This document shows positions 1 through 8,062 of a stretch of 33,173 nucleotides of DNA, one piece after another. Location of the stretch: the NCBI GenBank assembly GCA_017443265.1, contig JAFSOU010000120.1:1-33173 (forward strand), written 5' to 3'. Numbering within the stretch: position 1 is the stretch's first letter; each line of letters begins with the position of its first letter. The DNA comes from Bacteroidales bacterium (lineage in GTDB: Bacteria; Bacteroidota; Bacteroidia; Bacteroidales; P3). Under the pieces are notes generated by a model. The model did no database searches. It was given only the letters and a program-made list of their open reading frames with translations, and was not told where the DNA came from. Made by a program: the position numbers and the translations under genes.

Positions 1-29
1 TAACTCCTAACTCCTAACTCCTAACTATT
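1..29. repeat. TAACTCC heptamer tandem repeat
   Basis: The window opens with about four head-to-tail copies of TAACTCC, the last imperfect (TAACTATT). It lies directly downstream of upp on the minus strand and may continue past the window edge. Similar drifted ACT-rich low-complexity sequence occurs at 905-975. Confidence 0.7.
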
Positions 30-654
30 TAACTGTGTGGAACATCCTGTCGCCTGCATCGCCGAGGCCGGGCACTATGTAGCCGTGGTCGTTGAGGCGT
101 TCGTCGAGGGCGGTGGTGTAAATCTGCACGTCGGGATGGGCGTTTTTCACTGTATCCAGGCCCAGTGGCGAGGCCACAATGCAGAGGAATTTTATATCCT
201 TCACCCCGCGTTTTTTCAGCTGTCCTATGGCGTTGACGGCCGAGCCGCCGGTGGCAAGCATGGGGTCGAGGAGTACGACCTTGCGGTCGGAGATGTCGGC
301 AGGCATTTTGAAATAGTATTCCACCGGTTCCAGCGTCTCCTCGTTGCGGTAAAGTCCTATAAAACCGAATGTTGCGTTGGGTATGGCCTGCAACACGCCG
401 TCGATCATTCCAAGACCTGCGCGCAGTATGGGCACAAACACGTATTTGTCGGTGTCGAGACGTTGTCCCTGCATCGTAGCCACGGGAGTCTCCACGGTGC
501 AGCTGTAGGTGTCGGCGTCGCGGAAAGCCTCGTAGCAAAGCAGGTTGGAGAGTTCGCGGATAATCTCGCGGAATTCCTTGGTAGAGGTGTTTTTGTCGCG
601 CAAGATGCTCATTTTGTGGCTTATCAAAGCGTTGTGCAGGATTACTTCTTTCAT
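25..654 (-). CDS. upp: Uracil phosphoribosyltransferase
   Basis: Cytoplasmic pyrimidine salvage enzyme converting uracil and PRPP to UMP and pyrophosphate. The 209-residue length is normal for the family. Visible motifs are the RAG segment near residues 78-80, the PRPP-binding loop with VVLLDPMLATGGSA at about 126-139, and the C-terminal uracil-binding segment GDAGDRMF near 199-206. The start at 654 is preceded on the minus strand by a Bacteroidota-type -7 box at 724-731. It stands alone: the next gene upstream (feoB) is divergent and about 450 bp away. Assignment is firm from motifs and length. Confidence 0.96.
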   Translation of the reverse strand: MKEVILHNALISHKMSILRDKNTSTKEFREIIRELSNLLCYEAFRDADTYSCTVETPVATMQGQRLDTDKYVFVPILRAGLGMIDGVLQAIPNATFGFIGLYRNEETLEPVEYYFKMPADISDRKVVLLDPMLATGGSAVNAIGQLKKRGVKDIKFLCIVASPLGLDTVKNAHPDVQIYTTALDERLNDHGYIVPGLGDAGDRMFHTVK

Positions 655-723
655 GGTGTAAAACTTTGATTATTAACTCATTGTCAATGTTAAGGCAGAA
701 AAACGAAAGGCACTGCCGTTTTG

Positions 724-731
724 CAAATATA
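724..731 (-). promoter_or_regulatory. Putative -7 box of upp
   Basis: On the minus strand the sequence is TATATTTG, matching TAnnTTTG of the Bacteroidota primary sigma factor. It lies about 70 bp upstream of the upp start. I see no clear TTG at the expected -33 position. Confidence 0.5.
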
Positions 732-744
732 CACTTTTTTAGTG

Positions 745-789
745 ATGAAGAAAAATCCAGTGGATTTTTCGATAGCGAAGCGGAGAACA
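745..789 (+). repeat. Structured repeat, copy A
   Basis: The element has TGAAG, then an 8-bp hairpin AAAAATCC-AGT-GGATTTTT (751-769), then CGATAGCGAAGCGGAGAA (770-787). Copies B (3835-3877) and C (29301-29346) share the flanking parts. In copy B the stem has different bases but still pairs, so structure is preserved while sequence varies. Confidence 0.75.
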
Positions 790-831
790 AATAGTGAGCA
801 GTGATCTGTGAACTGAGTTTTGTGAAAATGT

Positions 832-899
832 GCCTTCGGCACTTCGACAAGTTCAGTGACCTCAGGCACCGAGCGGTGGGTGAGCTTGTCGAACCCACC
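832..899. repeat. Imperfect inverted repeat (TTCGACAAG / CTTGTCGAA)
   Basis: TTCGACAAGTTCA near 842-854 is complementary, with one mismatch, to TGAGCTTGTCGAA near 881-893. The downstream arm also sits in its own hairpin, GGTGGGT ... ACCCACC (about 875-899). It forms a long stem in an intergenic position and has no coding potential. It looks like a dispersed intergenic repeat, but no second copy is in this window. Confidence 0.6.
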
Positions 900-1015
900 G
901 CATTGTTCAACTGCAAACTCAAAACTCAAAACTGCAAACTGATCACTGAATACTGACAACTAATTACTAACTAAAAATGGTGAGTGCTTTCGTAAAAAAT
1001 AGCTATTAATGGTTA

Positions 1016-1046
1016 TTCGGTGCGATGACGGGAATCATTATTTTTG
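1016..1046 (+). promoter_or_regulatory. Putative feoB promoter
   Basis: TATTTTTG at 1039-1046 matches the -7 consensus TAnnTTTG. TTC at 1016-1018, 20 bp upstream, is one base off the -33 TTG. It would give a leader of about 55 nt to the ATG at 1109. I see no Fur-type palindrome that I would defend. Confidence 0.5.
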
Positions 1047-1108
1047 CAGATTAAACAAAATGCACAATAAATCGCAAACAACGACGTTAATAACTGATTC
1101 TTAGCAAA

Positions 1109-3673
1109 ATGACAACTATAGTAAACGTTATGGGCGAAGAAAGAGAATACGAAATTAGACGTTTGGCCGATGTGAAAACCGGCTCCAAGTGTGTGATAGT
1201 GAAAATTGGTGGTCACGGCGGACTGCGCCACCGCCTGATGGAGATGGGCTTTGTGCGTGGCGAGACACTGACGGTGATAAAAAACGCTCCCCTTAGCGAC
1301 CCCATCGAATACCAGATACTACAGTCGAGGGTTTCGTTGCGCCGCAGCGAGGCTCAGAAAATCGACGTTATAGAGCTGACGGACAGTAATTTGGCCGACC
1401 TTACCAAAGACTCCGACCAAAAAGAGTACTACGGCACTTTTGTGGAGGAATACGACAACGACAAACTGCTGTCGGAGAAAATCCGCGAGGTGAGCCATAC
1501 CATCACCGTGGCACTGGTGGGCAACCCCAACTGCGGCAAGACCTCCTTTTTCAACCACGCCACAGGCCTGCACGAGAAAGTGGGCAACTACGGCGGCGTT
1601 ACCGTTGACATTAAAACGGGCATTTTCTACCACAAAGGCTACACCATACGTCTGGTGGACCTGCCGGGCACCTATTCCATCAACGAATATTCGCCCGAGG
1701 AGCTGTGCGTGCGCGAGTACCTCAGCCGCAACGAACACGACCTGATACTGAACATCGTGGATTCGTCGAACCTCGAACGCAACCTGTTCCTCACCACCCA
1801 GCTTATCGACATGAACACTCCTATGGTGATGGCTCTCAATATGTTCGACGAGTTTCAGGCCAACGGCGACAAGTTCGACTACCGCACTTTCAGCACCATG
1901 CTCGGTTTCCCCATAGTGCCCACCACGGCCTCCAAAGGCACCGGCATACCCGAAGTGCTGCAGGCCATAATCGACGTGTTCGAGAACAAGAAAGACATCA
2001 CCCACCACATACATATCAACTACGGCAACGACATCGAGGACGCCATTTCCGCCGTCAAGAAAGAGATTGAGGAGAACAAGGACATTATCAACAAATATCC
2101 TTCGAGGTATTTGGCAATCAGCGCGTTGGAAAATATTAAACACACCACCGCCGAACTTGGCGAACTGCCCAACGGCAAGGCCATACTTGACATCGCCCAA
2201 CGCCATCGCGAACAGCTGGAGAAACGCCACAACGAGGCCATCGACACGCAGATAAGCAACGCCCGCTACGGCTTTGTGCGCGGAGCGCTGAAACAGACGC
2301 TGGTGTCGAACAAAAACAACACCAAACGCTGGAAGGCTTTCCGTGCCGACGAGCTGCTTACCAACCGTTGGCTGGGACTGCCTGTGCTGCTGGTGTTTAT
2401 GTGGATTATGTTCCAAGCCACCTTCACCATCGGCGCATACCCGCAGGAGTGGCTCGACATGTTTGTGGGCTGGCTCGGCGGCGTGGTGCGCAACTTGCTG
2501 CCCGAAGGCGTCCTCAACGACCTCATCGTGGACGGCATCATCGGAGGTGTGGGAGCGGTTATCTCGTTCCTGCCTAACATACTGATACTCTTTTTGTTCA
2601 TCTCCTTGATGGAAGATACGGGCTATATGGCTCGTGCCGCCTTTATGATGGACAAACTTTTCCACAAGTTCGGCTTGCACGGACGTTCGTTTATACCTTA
2701 TATTATGGGCTTCGGCTATGCCGTGCCGGCGATAATGGCCACCCGCACCCTCGAAAACCGCAAGGACCGTCTGGTTACGGTGCTCACCATCCCGTTTATG
2801 TCGTGTTCCGCACGACTACCTGTGTATCTGATACTTATAGGCACTTTCTTTCCCCATAACCAAGGTCTGGTGATGATGAGCCTTTATCTGATTGGCATAG
2901 TTGTGGCTGTGCTTACCGCCAAGGTGCTGAGCAAGACGGTGTTCCGCAGCGTGTCGGAAGAGTTTGTGATGGAGCTTCCGCCGTACCGTGTGCCCACCGT
3001 GCGCAACGTGCTGATACACATGTGGGACAAGAGCGCGCAGTATCTGAAAAAGATGGGTACCGTGATACTCGCCGCCTCCATTATCATCTGGGCGTTGGAA
3101 TATTTTCCTCGCAACTCCGCCGCCGAACAGCTTGTGGCACAGCAGATTGAGCAAACCGAAAACGCTCCCGAAAGCGATATCTTCACTGCCGACGTCAAGG
3201 CTGCCGCCATCGACTCCCTAACACAGTTACAGGCCGCAGTTCACAGCGAGAACTCCTTTGTGGGACGTTTCGGCCATCTGATAGAACCGGTGGTGCGTCC
3301 CTGCGGATTCGATTGGCATATCGGCGTGGCCCTCTGCACCGGCATTGCCGCCAAAGAGATAGTGGTCTCCACGCTGGGCGTGCTGTATCAGTCGGGCGAC
3401 ACCGAAAGCGAGGAAGGCGAGAGCACCTTGCAGGCCAAACTTCTCGAACAGCGCTGGCCCGAAGGCAGTATCGACGCTGGAAAGCCCATCTATTCGCCGC
3501 TGATGGCGTATGCCTTTATGATTTTCGTGTTGCTCAGCGCGCCCTGCATAGCCACCCTTGCCGCCATAAAACGCGAAGCCGGCTGGGGCTGGGTGTTCTT
3601 CACGCTGATTTACACCGTGTTACTCGCATGGCTCTGCTCGATGCTGGTCTTCCAAATTGGATCGTTGATTTAG
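1109..3673 (+). CDS. feoB: Fused FeoA-FeoB ferrous iron transporter
   Basis: Inner-membrane Fe(II) importer. The first ~90 residues are a FeoA-type SH3-like domain (RRLADVKTGSKCVIV through KIDVIEL), followed by a short acidic linker and the FeoB G domain. G motifs are GNPNCGKT at 138-145, DLPGTYS at 184-190 and NMFDE from 244. The membrane part begins around residue 430 and carries the two Gate regions, visible as PFMSCSARLPVY and CTGIAAKEIVVSTLG. Most bacteria encode FeoA separately; the fusion is common in Bacteroidota, and 854 residues suits it. The Cys-rich peptide at 3975 downstream is a typical FeoB partner. Confidence 0.96.
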   Translation: MTTIVNVMGEEREYEIRRLADVKTGSKCVIVKIGGHGGLRHRLMEMGFVRGETLTVIKNAPLSDPIEYQILQSRVSLRRSEAQKIDVIELTDSNLADLTKDSDQKEYYGTFVEEYDNDKLLSEKIREVSHTITVALVGNPNCGKTSFFNHATGLHEKVGNYGGVTVDIKTGIFYHKGYTIRLVDLPGTYSINEYSPEELCVREYLSRNEHDLILNIVDSSNLERNLFLTTQLIDMNTPMVMALNMFDEFQANGDKFDYRTFSTMLGFPIVPTTASKGTGIPEVLQAIIDVFENKKDITHHIHINYGNDIEDAISAVKKEIEENKDIINKYPSRYLAISALENIKHTTAELGELPNGKAILDIAQRHREQLEKRHNEAIDTQISNARYGFVRGALKQTLVSNKNNTKRWKAFRADELLTNRWLGLPVLLVFMWIMFQATFTIGAYPQEWLDMFVGWLGGVVRNLLPEGVLNDLIVDGIIGGVGAVISFLPNILILFLFISLMEDTGYMARAAFMMDKLFHKFGLHGRSFIPYIMGFGYAVPAIMATRTLENRKDRLVTVLTIPFMSCSARLPVYLILIGTFFPHNQGLVMMSLYLIGIVVAVLTAKVLSKTVFRSVSEEFVMELPPYRVPTVRNVLIHMWDKSAQYLKKMGTVILAASIIIWALEYFPRNSAAEQLVAQQIEQTENAPESDIFTADVKAAAIDSLTQLQAAVHSENSFVGRFGHLIEPVVRPCGFDWHIGVALCTGIAAKEIVVSTLGVLYQSGDTESEEGESTLQAKLLEQRWPEGSIDAGKPIYSPLMAYAFMIFVLLSAPCIATLAAIKREAGWGWVFFTLIYTVLLAWLCSMLVFQIGSLI

Positions 3674-3974
3674 TTGAAAATTGAAATGCTCCTTGCCCTT
3701 CGGGCAGAGATCTCGTTGATATTGTAGATTAATTATTTATAGAACAAATTAAGCCCTGAATTGCGAAGCAATCGTGAACACATATAAAATATAATAATAT
3801 ATGTGAACAACGGGCGAAATACAACAGGCGGGGGTGAAGAAAGGTTCAGTGAACCTTTCGATAGCGAAGCGGAGAATTATTAGCCCCCGTAAAAATCGAC
3901 AAGATCTACAAGATCTCGCGAGCCGCAGGCGAGCAGGAGAATCAAAAACAAAAAATGGATTTATTGAAATTACA
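3674..3974. other. Intergenic region after feoB with repeat copy B
   Basis: About 300 bp. It contains a small hairpin (TGCCCTTCGGGCA near 3696-3708), an AT-rich stretch, structured-repeat copy B (3835-3877) and a short GC-rich hairpin-like stretch near 3917-3940. An open frame from 3834 runs through the repeat into the next gene, but I regard that part as non-coding. Confidence 0.6.
3835..3877 (+). repeat. Structured repeat, copy B
   Basis: TGAAG is followed by the hairpin AAAGGTTC-AGT-GAACCTTT (3840-3858) and CGATAGCGAAGCGGAGAA (3859-3876). Relative to copy A the stem bases differ on both arms in a compensating way, and the AGT loop and the 18-base tail are identical. Confidence 0.75.
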
Positions 3975-4175
3975 ATGATGGACATACAAACAATAATAGC
4001 GTTGCTGATAGTCGCTGCCGCCGTGGTACTGGCCGTGGTGCTGGTGTGGAGACGTGTTGGCGGCAAAGACTGCGGTTGTGGCTGCGGCAAAGACTGCCAA
4101 TGCAATACTTGTCCCGACCGCAAAAACGACAGCCCGAACAGCCCCTGCAATTCGTGTGGGAAAAATAAAAATTGA
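3975..4175 (+). CDS. FeoB-associated Cys-rich membrane protein
   Basis: A 66-residue peptide with one N-terminal membrane segment (about residues 4-25, IQTIIALLIVAAAVVLAVVL) followed by RR and a Cys-rich tail with CGCGCGKDCQCNTC and a later CNSC. This is the layout of the FeoB-associated Cys-rich membrane protein family found beside FeoB, presumed to help Fe(II) transfer or assembly. I chose the ATG at 3975 (a second ATG follows at 3978) because the in-frame extension back to 3834 is made of the intergenic repeat. It lies about 300 bp after feoB. Confidence 0.8.
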   Translation: MMDIQTIIALLIVAAAVVLAVVLVWRRVGGKDCGCGCGKDCQCNTCPDRKNDSPNSPCNSCGKNKN

Positions 4176-4282
4176 CACCCAAAATATGTCGGAGACACTG
4201 ATAAATTAATGGAAAATTCGTGATAATTCGTGTTCAATAACAAACTGTTACGTGTGTCCGTGCAAAAGTCATAAAAAATATG

Positions 4283-4290
4283 TATCTTTG
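4283..4290 (+). promoter_or_regulatory. -7 box for the hemerythrin/LuxR operon
   Basis: TATCTTTG fits TAnnTTTG exactly. Transcription would begin near 4296-4298, which rules out the in-frame ATG at 4280 and favours a translation start at 4322 (or 4304). Confidence 0.55.
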
Positions 4291-4321
4291 TAGCCTCAAA
4301 CCGATGAAAAATGTTACCGAT

Positions 4322-5020
4322 ATGAAGCACAAACTCTTTACCGAAGACATGAAACTGGCCGACCTTATCATTGCCAATCCTCATCTGCTGCCCACCTTGC
4401 CGCGTTTCGGCATCAAGCTGGGGTTCGGCGACCGCAGGGTGGGGGAAGTGTGCCGCAAAAACGGCCTCTCGCCCGATTTTTTCCTGCTTATGTGCAACGC
4501 CTACACTTTCGAGAGCTACACGCCCTACCCCGAAGCAATTGCCGAGACGGACATGAGCTACCTTGTTCCGTTCCTCATCGCCTCGCACCGCTATTATCTC
4601 GACATCCAGATTCCTCACATCGAGCGGCACATGTTCAACATCATCGGCGACGAGAACAGCAACTACGCCAACGCCTTGCGCTCCTTTTTCAGCGACTACA
4701 AAGCCGACATCACCGAGCATTTCGACTATGAGGAACGCAACCTGTTCCCCTACATCACCGACATGCAGCAGGGCAAAAAACGCTCCGACTACAGCATCTA
4801 CGACTTCGTGCAGACCCACAACTCGGGCATAGAGGACAAACTCAGCGACCTAACGCTGATACTTTTCAAATACCTGCCCGAAAAAAAATCCGACAACGAC
4901 GTCATCGACCTTATTTTCGACCTTATGGAGCTGACCTCCGATTTGAACAAACATGCCACAATTGAGGACAAAATACTTGTGCCTTACGTCGAGACTTTGG
5001 AGAAAGGAGCCGGCAAATGA
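4322..5020 (+). CDS. Hemerythrin-domain protein, RIC/YtfE/ScdA-like
   Basis: A 232-residue cytoplasmic protein. The N-terminal ~70 residues (DMKLADLIIANPHLLPTLPRFGI and on) resemble the helical DUF542-type domain of RIC di-iron repair proteins. The rest is a four-helix hemerythrin-like domain with candidate di-iron ligands in ASHRYYL, PHIERH, TEHFDYEE, QTHNSG and NKHATIEDK. RIC proteins repair Fe-S clusters after nitric oxide or oxidative damage; function here is inferred. The start at 4322 is chosen because a -7 box covers 4283-4290. The stop codon overlaps the next gene's ATG by 4 bp (ATGA), so the two are translationally coupled. Confidence 0.82.
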   Translation: MKHKLFTEDMKLADLIIANPHLLPTLPRFGIKLGFGDRRVGEVCRKNGLSPDFFLLMCNAYTFESYTPYPEAIAETDMSYLVPFLIASHRYYLDIQIPHIERHMFNIIGDENSNYANALRSFFSDYKADITEHFDYEERNLFPYITDMQQGKKRSDYSIYDFVQTHNSGIEDKLSDLTLILFKYLPEKKSDNDVIDLIFDLMELTSDLNKHATIEDKILVPYVETLEKGAGK

Positions 5021-5616
5021 CAACAAACAAAGCCAAGATTTTGCTGGTGGAGCCCTCGCGCATTGTGGCCGAAGGCTTGTGCAAAATCCTCAACGACAGC
5101 GGTTTGTTCGGCACTGTGTCGAGCATAGCTTCCGTCGAGCATCTGGTGAGTTATCTGACCAATGTCAATCCAGACGTACTTATTATCAATCCGTTGCTGA
5201 TTACTTCGGAGAAACTGCCCGAATTTGTCGCCCTCAGGCAACGTTTCCCCAGCGTTAAAACCATAGCTTTCTGCACACAGCTCGCCGACAATGCTGTGAT
5301 GGAGAAATTTTCGACTGTCCTCAACCTTTTCACCAACCCGTCGCTATTGGTGAAAACCCTGCGCGACATCACCGAAAAGCCACAGCCCAAGGCACGTAAA
5401 ACAGAGGACAGCGACACCCTGTCGAAACGCGAGATAGAAATACTTATACTTGTGGCACAAGGACTTATGAACAAAGAAATTGCCGACCGGCTCAACATCT
5501 CGCTCAACACCGTCATCACCCACCGAAAGAACATCATCAAAAAAACCGGCATCAAATCTGTGGCCGGCCTCACCTCTTACGCATTGATGCACAACTATAT
5601 AAACATCGGTAAGTAA
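5017..5616 (+). CDS. LuxR-family regulator with degenerate receiver
   Basis: A 199-residue NarL/FixJ-like protein. Residues ~7-125 look like a receiver domain (KILLVEPSRIVAEGL; DVLIINPLL), but the phospho-acceptor position holds Asn58, the acidic pocket reads E12-P13, and no conserved Lys follows strand 5 (FTNPS). It is unlikely to be phosphorylated. Residues ~133-195 are a clear LuxR helix-turn-helix (LSKREIEILILVAQGLMNKEIADRLNIS split across the helices). The 4-bp overlap with the hemerythrin gene suggests it regulates, or is informed by, that iron protein. Confidence 0.88.
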   Translation: MTTNKAKILLVEPSRIVAEGLCKILNDSGLFGTVSSIASVEHLVSYLTNVNPDVLIINPLLITSEKLPEFVALRQRFPSVKTIAFCTQLADNAVMEKFSTVLNLFTNPSLLVKTLRDITEKPQPKARKTEDSDTLSKREIEILILVAQGLMNKEIADRLNISLNTVITHRKNIIKKTGIKSVAGLTSYALMHNYINIGK

Positions 5617-5630
5617 CTTCGTGTTGCGTT

Positions 5631-5676
5631 TTTGAACAAAAAATACGCCCTGCCGTGTGTAATTGCGACAGGGCGT
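5631..5676 (-). terminator. Terminator of the efflux operon
   Basis: ACGCCCTG (5645-5652) pairs with CAGGGCGT (5669-5676). Read on the minus strand, the hairpin is followed by TTTTTTGTT, so it terminates the operon arriving from 5699. On the plus strand there is no U-run, so it is a weaker candidate for the LuxR gene. Confidence 0.6.
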
Positions 5677-5698
5677 TGATAATGTAAAAAAGTAATGT

Positions 5699-6871
5699 TC
5701 AAAGTCCTTTCACCGTCCATCGCAGCAGGCGGCACGACAGCAGGAAATATACACCAGCCTGAATCCACAATCCCAACAGTTGCGGGAAAATCTGTATCAC
5801 GCTGGCTCCCATGGTGTTGACAGCCACGTAGCCCTGTGCGGCGAAAGTGGATGGGAACAAGTATGAGAAAGCTTTCCACATTAGCGGTATGTTCGACGAA
5901 GGCCATGCAATGCCTGTTATAAACAGCAGGATGATGGAAAAAGCGGGGAACATGACAAGAGCGGCTTCGCGGCTGCGGAAGAACGCTCCCACCGACATTG
6001 CGAAAAATGCTGTGGCCAGGATGAACGGCAGTATTAGCGCAAGCAGACTTGCCACACTGCCGATGTGAGGCAGGTGGAACAGATGCGGTATCAGCATCAG
6101 TCCGTACACCGAAAGGGCGGTGTAGATGATGAAATACGCCAGTCCGCGGCCTAACACAACGCGGTAGATGCTGTTTTTCTTGATAAACGAAGGTATGTAG
6201 TGTTTGCCGTCCTCGTAGGCGGTGCCGGCCAGCGTGGTTACACCGAAGAACAAGGTCTGGTGCAGTATCAGTATCAGGAAAATGGGCAGCAAAAAACTGC
6301 GGAAACCCTGTGTGGGCGAGAAAAGGTCGATGCTTTCGTTGGTAACGGGCTTAATCATCTGCTGTGCCTGTCCGTCGGTCATGCCGAGGGCGCTGAAACG
6401 CCGCAGCTCGATGTCGCGCATCTCGTCGAGCATCACCATGTTGGTGCCCAGATATACGGCGCGGTAGTAGAGAAAACTGCCCATGTCGCAGTAGAGCGAG
6501 AGGTAAGCTTGCTCGAGGCGGGCAAGGCGGTCGTTGTAGTCGTTGGGGATGTACAGCACACCGTGCACCTTGTGGTTTTCGAAAAGCTCGCGTGCCTCGT
6601 CCATGTTGGCGCAGCGGTACGCCACATCCACTTCGGGGGTGGCGTTGAGCTTGTGCACAAAACGCCTGCTGTCCGCCGAAAGGTCGGTATCTACCACAGC
6701 CATAGGCACTTCGGTGAGGTTGTCGCCACTGTAGATGTAGCTGTATAGTATTGGGTACACTATGCCGGCAATGATAAATATGATGACGGCCGTTTTGTCG
6801 TGAAATATTCGCTGTATCTCAAGACTTGTAACGTACCATATATCCTGCAGTGATTGTAAAAACTTGCTCAT
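5699..6871 (-). CDS. ABC-2 type permease (efflux operon, fourth gene)
   Basis: A 390-residue inner-membrane protein of the ABC-2 / YhhJ-YhgE type. It has one N-terminal membrane helix (about residues 26-45), a long extracytoplasmic domain, then five or six membrane helices in the C-terminal half. It starts 3 bp after the preceding permease ends and is related to it in layout and early sequence (both have PMAVVD/PIGVVD followed by S.. RR). The two presumably form a heterodimeric channel. No ATP-binding subunit is encoded nearby. Substrate unknown; drugs, bile acids or lipids are typical for the family. Confidence 0.88.
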   Translation of the reverse strand: MSKFLQSLQDIWYVTSLEIQRIFHDKTAVIIFIIAGIVYPILYSYIYSGDNLTEVPMAVVDTDLSADSRRFVHKLNATPEVDVAYRCANMDEARELFENHKVHGVLYIPNDYNDRLARLEQAYLSLYCDMGSFLYYRAVYLGTNMVMLDEMRDIELRRFSALGMTDGQAQQMIKPVTNESIDLFSPTQGFRSFLLPIFLILILHQTLFFGVTTLAGTAYEDGKHYIPSFIKKNSIYRVVLGRGLAYFIIYTALSVYGLMLIPHLFHLPHIGSVASLLALILPFILATAFFAMSVGAFFRSREAALVMFPAFSIILLFITGIAWPSSNIPLMWKAFSYLFPSTFAAQGYVAVNTMGASVIQIFPQLLGLWIQAGVYFLLSCRLLRWTVKGL

Positions 6872-6874
6872 GAC

Positions 6875-8041
6875 TTATATTGCTGGATAGTTTTGGTAAA
6901 TAAGCGCTTTGTGCAGACGTTTGGCGACGAACAAAGGCAGGAGCATGAACACCGCAATCATAAGCAGATACTTGGCTGTGTGCGCAATAGGCAGGCCTAG
7001 CATCGCCGTGTCGAGGGTGAAAAGGTAGAACGACCGCATGGGGAAAAGCACTGCAAGTCCTTGAATGGCAGGAGGCATGTATTCCAGCGGGTAGGTGAAT
7101 CCCGACATTGTTACGGCCAAAATTCCATACAGAATGGCAAGACTAAGGCCGGTGCTTATAACGGGCATAACACCGATGAAAAACACCCCAAGGCATTGCA
7201 TCGTGAGGATGAAAACCACAGCGCCGAGCATATAGAAAGCAAGGCTGCCTTCCATCGGGAAACGGAACACGAAAAACATCAGGAAAACGCCCACCATATA
7301 TATTATGATGTACAGTAGTGTGTGCGGCAACAGTTTGCCTGCAAGGGCTGTCCAATACGATTTTCCGGCGGTTTTCAGCCACTGGCGCGAAGTTTTGTTT
7401 TTCAGTTCCACACCTATGGAGTAGGTGGTTACAAGCAGTATGATAAGTCCCAAAATGCCGGGGAATACCGTTGTTAGTAGGTAGGAAGGGTAGTTGAGGT
7501 ATGGGTTGCCGATGAGGTGCGAATCCACCACCACGGGCTGTATCAGTCCCATGATGGTTTTGTCGTTGTAGCCTCGTGCTCGGAACAGCTCGCGCTGCAC
7601 GGCGGCAGGGGCGAGGTTGGCCATGGTGGTGAGCTCTTTCATCGACAGCGAGCCGCCCATAAGGTAGGCTTGGTTCATATAGAACGACATCTTGGGCTGC
7701 TGAAATGCCAGTATGTCGGCGTAGAAGTTTTCGGGAATGACGAAGAAAGCGTAGATTTTGCCGCGCTGCATGGCGTCGCGGGCTTCCTCGAAAGAGGTGT
7801 ACTGCTGGCGTATGTCCACGTAGGGCGTGGTGTTCACCTCGCGTATCAGCCGGCGCGATATGTTGGAGTGGTCGTAGTCCACCACGCCGATGGGCAGGCT
7901 CTGCGGTGCTCCTTCGCCCATAAAGGAGAAGAAAAACACATACAGAAACGTCATGATGCCCACGGTGGCAATGATATACACTGGGTTTCGGAACACCCGC
8001 TGTATCTCCCTTACCGCTACCTCTTTAAAATTGTCGAACAT
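6875..8041 (-). CDS. ABC-2 type permease (efflux operon, third gene)
   Basis: A 388-residue permease with the same architecture as its neighbour: N-terminal helix (about 21-41, YIIATVGIMTFLYVFFFSF), an extracytoplasmic domain beginning SLPIGVVDYDHSNISRRL, and a C-terminal block of membrane helices. It lies 21 bp after the HlyD-like gene and 3 bp before the second permease, so it is co-transcribed. Expected to form the inner-membrane part of a tripartite exporter. The missing ATPase may be encoded elsewhere, or the pair may work without one; the sequence does not decide. Confidence 0.88.
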   Translation of the reverse strand: MFDNFKEVAVREIQRVFRNPVYIIATVGIMTFLYVFFFSFMGEGAPQSLPIGVVDYDHSNISRRLIREVNTTPYVDIRQQYTSFEEARDAMQRGKIYAFFVIPENFYADILAFQQPKMSFYMNQAYLMGGSLSMKELTTMANLAPAAVQRELFRARGYNDKTIMGLIQPVVVDSHLIGNPYLNYPSYLLTTVFPGILGLIILLVTTYSIGVELKNKTSRQWLKTAGKSYWTALAGKLLPHTLLYIIIYMVGVFLMFFVFRFPMEGSLAFYMLGAVVFILTMQCLGVFFIGVMPVISTGLSLAILYGILAVTMSGFTYPLEYMPPAIQGLAVLFPMRSFYLFTLDTAMLGLPIAHTAKYLLMIAVFMLLPLFVAKRLHKALIYQNYPAI

Positions 8042-8062
8042 CGCTGATGTGTGGTTTTGGGA

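Larger units (their letters stand above)
655..1108. other. Divergent intergenic region between upp and feoB
   Basis: A 454-bp gap without a convincing gene. It holds the upp -7 box (724-731, minus), a copy of the structured repeat (745-789), a large imperfect inverted repeat (about 832-899), drifted ACT-rich low-complexity sequence (about 905-975) and the feoB promoter (1016-1046). ORFs in it are short and made of the repeats. Confidence 0.7.

Noticed and set aside
1319..2680. 453-codon open frame on the minus strand opposite feoB
   Set aside because: It is antisense to the G domain and linker of FeoB, rich in His and Val with no recognisable motif; FeoB motifs on the other strand are decisive.
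3834..3974. 113-residue form of the Cys-rich FeoB-associated protein
   Set aside because: The first 47 codons are the structured repeat and following intergenic sequence; the family begins just before the membrane helix.
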